Assembly (NCBI GenBank): GCA_025358985.1
Contig: JANYHQ010000103.1
Coordinates: 1 to 8,427, forward strand
Length of the DNA stretch: 8,427 nt
Direction: 5' to 3'
Origin: Acidimicrobiales bacterium
GTDB taxonomy: Bacteria; Actinomycetota; Acidimicrobiia; Acidimicrobiales; JANYDT01
The translations under genes and the position numbers were made by a program. Below are positions 5,885 through 8,427 of this stretch, one piece after another (the first letter of the stretch is position 1; every line of letters begins with the position of its first letter). The notes under the pieces are model-generated. The model was not told the origin of the DNA. It ran no database searches and saw only the letters and a program-made list of their open reading frames with translations.

Positions 5885-6697
5885 ATGCATACACGTGCTA
5901 TTCGTCGAATCACTATCTCGACCATTGCAGTTGCTGCTTCCACCCTCCCATTTGTGGGTATATATGGAGCACAGGCGCAAACTACCGCCCCAATTGTTCG
6001 TTCTGCCACTGGTCTTTTGCCAGCCGATATCAAAACCACCGTCGCCACATTCCGAGCCGACCTTGGCGGTGGAGACAGCAGTGCCGCAAACGGTTCCTTC
6101 GGCGGCCAACGACGTGAGATCAACTGGGACGGCGTTCCCGACCAGTTCTCCGCACCCAATGACCTGCCGGAAGACTTCTTCAACTCACGCTCGCCCCGTG
6201 GTGTGGTGTTCTCAACCCCAGGTGTGGCGTTTGAAGTCAGCGCCAAAGCGGCTTCCGGGACACGGCCACGGCTCGGTAACCTCAGTCCCATCTACGTCAA
6301 GATCTTCGGCGCATTCTCTGAGGAGAAAATCTTCACACCCATTGGAAGCACTGTCACAGACGTGAAGTTCCTTGTACCGGGCACCCAAACCCGAGCCGTG
6401 GTGACAGGGTTCGGAGCTGTATTCACCGATGTAGACAGTCCAGAGTCTTCGTCAATCGAGTATTACGATCGACAGGAAAAACTCATCACTACGGTGAAGG
6501 TTTCAGCCACGGCCGGCAATGCAAGTCAGTCATTCGCCGGAATGTCACTTCCCGGAGGAGCCAGAATCGCCCGGGTGCGAATCACCTCAGGAGGAGCCAT
6601 TCTGACCGGGAACGGTACCGCCGATTCGGCTCATCAGTCCCGAGACAAAGTGGCCATGGATGACTTCATCTATGGCGAGCCGCGTCCTGCCAACTGA
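5885..6697 (+). CDS. Secreted protein of unknown function, probable ECF-sigma target
   Basis: The product is 270 residues. A Sec signal peptide is clear: basic MHTRAIRR, a hydrophobic core, and an AQA cleavage site near residue 31. The mature protein contains no cysteine. It carries a run of motifs: FRADLGGG (56-63), GSFGGQRREINWDGVPDQF (70-88), SPRGVVFSTPG (103-113), FTPIGSTVTDVKFLVPG (150-166), GFGAVFTDVD (175-184) and a final MDDFIYGEP (258-266). I recall the same order in uncharacterised exported proteins of many phyla, some with PEP-CTERM anchors, but this one has no anchor or C-terminal helix. The repeated strand-like segments suggest a beta-sandwich (inference). ATG 5885 has an excellent AAAGGAG and an ECF promoter upstream. 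The gene is less GC-rich than its neighbours: I count 32 G/C in 5941-6000, against 42 in pyk 1981-2040. Confidence 0.85.
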   Translation: MHTRAIRRITISTIAVAASTLPFVGIYGAQAQTTAPIVRSATGLLPADIKTTVATFRADLGGGDSSAANGSFGGQRREINWDGVPDQFSAPNDLPEDFFNSRSPRGVVFSTPGVAFEVSAKAASGTRPRLGNLSPIYVKIFGAFSEEKIFTPIGSTVTDVKFLVPGTQTRAVVTGFGAVFTDVDSPESSSIEYYDRQEKLITTVKVSATAGNASQSFAGMSLPGGARIARVRITSGGAILTGNGTADSAHQSRDKVAMDDFIYGEPRPAN

Positions 6698-6702
6698 GCG
6701 GC

Positions 6703-7287
6703 TCATGATGGTGCTGCCAAGCACGGCAACCGGTCCGCCCTGTCGGCCAATGAGCGGGCCTTGGACGACTGGGTGCGGCCCGGGGCCACCGATGCAACCA
6801 CACATGGTTTATTGCCCAACTTGGCCACCATCAGGGTAGATGCATTGGCCCCGGTGTCGGGGTTCACCTGGTGGCGGTGGCGCACCACCAACCCAATGGC
6901 CACGCCCGACCGAACCCGGTAGTCAACGGCCGGCCCCACCGAGGAGAAACCCCGGTTGAATGACCACAGATCGAGTGCCGTGCGGGTACCGGCGGCATTG
7001 GCCACAGTCAAGGACTCACGGGAATTGTCATAGTCCACATACGTCTGCCATCCGGCGGCCGGCTTCCCGCAGCGCAGCACCGCCCAATCCTGCCCGTCAT
7101 CGCCGGGCGTGGGCTTCTCCACCACCTTGCAGTTGGCGTCGGCCAGGCTCACGATGACACTGCGCACGGATGCCCCGGCCGCGCCAGCAACCTGCGCGCT
7201 GGGTATCGCCACGGCCGTGACGATGAGCGTGGCGGTGACGATGAGCATGGCGGTGACGGCGGCCATGGTCCGGGGGGATCTCACCAT
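6703..7287 (-). CDS. Secreted four-cysteine protein of unknown function
   Basis: From ATG 7287 the product has 194 residues. It begins with a basic MVRSPR, a long hydrophobic stretch (8-28) and Ala-rich cleavage sites at about 34-40, so it is probably exported. The mature part has exactly four cysteines (53, 73, 162, 189), enough for two disulfides. Notable segments are WAVLRCGK (69-75), WQTYVDYDNSRESL (80-93), LDLWSF (105-110), FSSVGPAVDYRVR (114-126) and LMVAKLGNKPCVVASV (152-167). The layout 'C..V', 'RC-G--GW--YVDYD-SR-SL', 'FSS-G---RVR' and 'C' occurs in uncharacterised exported bacterial proteins as far as I recall; no function is known to me. A TTG at 7320 with AAAGGA just upstream is an alternative start. 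The frame remains open back to 7728, but that part is antisense to fadA. It ends 5 bases from the converging 5885-6697 gene. Confidence 0.75.
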   Translation of the reverse strand: MVRSPRTMAAVTAMLIVTATLIVTAVAIPSAQVAGAAGASVRSVIVSLADANCKVVEKPTPGDDGQDWAVLRCGKPAAGWQTYVDYDNSRESLTVANAAGTRTALDLWSFNRGFSSVGPAVDYRVRSGVAIGLVVRHRHQVNPDTGANASTLMVAKLGNKPCVVASVAPGRTQSSKARSLADRADRLPCLAAPS

Positions 7288-7417
7288 GGGATTCTGGCGG
7301 CGGGGGGTGGGAATCCACAACCCATCCTTTGATGAACGCCGAATGGGGAACACGGCGGCGGCGTTGGTACCCTCACGATCCAAACCCGCCCTACCTACTG
7401 ACAAACGAGGACAGCAC
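7288..7417. other. Divergent intergenic region between secreted gene and fadA
   Basis: These 130 bases must hold the promoters of both divergent genes. I find no GAACC-16-CGTA site here, so neither gene looks like an obvious member of the ECF regulon. GAGG (7407-7410) is the fadA Shine-Dalgarno. I cannot point to convincing -35/-10 pairs. Confidence 0.5.
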
Positions 7418-8427
7418 ATGGCCGCCGAAGCCTGGATCATCGACACCGTCCGGTCGCCCCGAGGCAAGGGCAAGGACAGTGGGGCGCTCCACAACGTGCA
7501 CCCACAGCGGATCTTGGCGCAGGTGTTGAATGCCTTACGCGATCGCAACGGCTTTGACACCAAGGACGTCGACGACGTCATCATGGGCAGCGGCAGTGGA
7601 TCAGGCGACCATGCCATGGACATCGCTCGGATGGCGGTGCTCGACGCGGGGTGGTCAATCGAAGCTCCGGGGGTCACACTCAACCGTTTTTGCGGATCCG
7701 GACAGCAGGCGGTGACGTTTGCCGCCATGGGTGTGTTGGCAGGCCATCAGGACCTGGTGGTGGGTGGCGGTGTGGAATCGATGTCGCGTCCTACGTCGCT
7801 GCATGTCGACGGCTTCAGCGCCAACAACCCGCATTTGTTCGAGCAGTACCCGATGGTCCCCCAAGGCCTGTCCGCCGATCTCATCGCCACCGTGGACGGC
7901 TTCACCCGAGAGCAATGCGATGCGTTGGCGGTGGAGAGCCAGGCCCGGGCTGCGGTGGCCATTGCCGAGGGTCGATTTGACCGCAGTCTGGTACCCATCT
8001 TCCATGACGACGCCACGTTGGCTTTGGCCAAGGACGAACATCCCCGTCCGGGCACAACTCTGGCTGATCTGGCCAAGTTGGCGCCTGCCTTCGAGGGTAT
8101 GGGAGCCCACAAGCCGGCCGGGAGCGAACTCACACTGGATCAAACGGCCCTACTCACCTATCCGGGCTTCGAGGGCCTGCGCCATGTGCACCACGGAGGG
8201 AACTCCTCTGGGGTGGTGGATGGGGCGGCGGCAGTATTGGTGGCTTCGCCAGAGTACGCACGCGCTCATGGGCTCAAGCCTCGGGCCCGCATCGTGATGA
8301 GTGCAGTGGCCGGTACCGAGCCGGTGATCATGCTCACCGCCCCCGGGCCTGCGGCGAAGCGCTGTGTGGCCAAGGCGGGGATGACGTTCGACGACATTGA
8401 TTTGTTCGAGGTCAATGAGGCCTTCGC
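7418..8427 (+). CDS. fadA: FadA-like beta-oxidation thiolase, 3' end cut off
   Basis: This is the first 336 codons of a thiolase; the window ends before the stop. It starts at ATG 7418 with GAGG 7 bases upstream. It begins EAWIIDTVRSPRGKGK. The nucleophilic Cys92 is in TLNRFCGSGQQAV, and the substrate-loop part has VVGGGVESMSRP. Later it has KLAPAFEGM, HVHHGGNSSGVVDGAA and EPVIMLTAPGPA, and it stops just at the NEAF motif (Asn333-Glu334). The His and second Cys motifs would lie beyond the window edge. These segments closely follow mycobacterial FadA, the thiolase subunit of the trifunctional beta-oxidation complex that cleaves 3-ketoacyl-CoA to acetyl-CoA and a shortened acyl-CoA. A fadB gene immediately downstream would be expected. 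It is clearly a different subfamily from the thiolase at 3204-4376. Confidence 0.93.
   Translation, partial: MAAEAWIIDTVRSPRGKGKDSGALHNVHPQRILAQVLNALRDRNGFDTKDVDDVIMGSGSGSGDHAMDIARMAVLDAGWSIEAPGVTLNRFCGSGQQAVTFAAMGVLAGHQDLVVGGGVESMSRPTSLHVDGFSANNPHLFEQYPMVPQGLSADLIATVDGFTREQCDALAVESQARAAVAIAEGRFDRSLVPIFHDDATLALAKDEHPRPGTTLADLAKLAPAFEGMGAHKPAGSELTLDQTALLTYPGFEGLRHVHHGGNSSGVVDGAAAVLVASPEYARAHGLKPRARIVMSAVAGTEPVIMLTAPGPAAKRCVAKAGMTFDDIDLFEVNEAF

Noticed and set aside
5773..6291. Minus-strand frame of 172 codons opposite the secreted gene
   Set aside because: It has no domain pattern, and the + strand has a signal peptide, ribosome-binding site, promoter and family motifs.
7335..7365. AACGCCG / CGGCGTT inverted repeat upstream of fadA
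   Set aside because: Only 7 bp of G/C-rich arms with a 17-base gap and alternative pairings through the GCGGCGGCG run. Expected by chance in such sequence.
7288..7728. N-terminal 147-codon extension of the secreted protein at 6703-7287
   Set aside because: The extension is antisense to the fadA start and looks like shadow sequence, whereas a signal peptide begins at 7287.
1..8427. Defence, CRISPR, toxin-antitoxin, phage or transposon system
   Set aside because: No direct-repeat arrays, recombinase or nuclease motifs, or terminal repeats were found. Every intact gene is metabolic, membrane, regulatory, exported or a conserved unknown.

Overview
The window reads as chromosomal DNA of a high-GC bacterium, most likely an actinobacterium. 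The best guess is an Acidimicrobiia-like lineage, which is inferred from protein style and not proven. The basis is frequent GTG starts, G/C-rich third positions, an RskA-type anti-sigma factor, and a FadA that closely resembles the mycobacterial trifunctional-enzyme thiolase. I see no phage, transposon, CRISPR, rRNA or tRNA.

Layout. Positions 1-272 are a scar: the first ~31 codons of an NTF2/SnoaL-like gene, with its own Shine-Dalgarno, run directly into the last ~42 codons of an ftsX-like cell-division gene, which also carries an in-frame TAG. Next on + come a DedA/VTT membrane protein (280-951), a conserved protein of unknown function with an acidic tail (1052-1717) and pyruvate kinase (1777-3207). 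The pyk stop shares a CTAG palindrome with the stop of a converging thiolase (minus, 3204-4376). Upstream of that thiolase on the minus strand lie an anti-sigma factor (4446-5060) and an ECF sigma factor (5057-5638 on the preferred start), coupled through an ATGA overlap. Divergent from the sigma gene, on +, is a secreted protein (5885-6697). A second secreted, four-cysteine protein converges on it (minus, 6703-7287). The window ends inside a + strand fadA-like thiolase (7418 to the end).

The most informative part is the sigma-factor region. The 246 bp between the preferred sigma start and the secreted-protein start hold two back-to-back promoter candidates of identical architecture, GAACC, 16 bp, CGTA, one facing each gene. 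This is what an autoregulated ECF sigma factor and its target look like. The sigma factor, its membrane-anchored anti-sigma and the exported protein therefore probably form one envelope-signalling module, comparable in logic to mycobacterial SigK/RskA and its secreted antigens but with an unrelated output protein. A terminator-like hairpin with a T run lies between the two promoters.

The remaining genes are central carbon and acyl-CoA metabolism: pyruvate kinase makes pyruvate and ATP, and the two thiolases make or cleave beta-ketoacyl-CoA.
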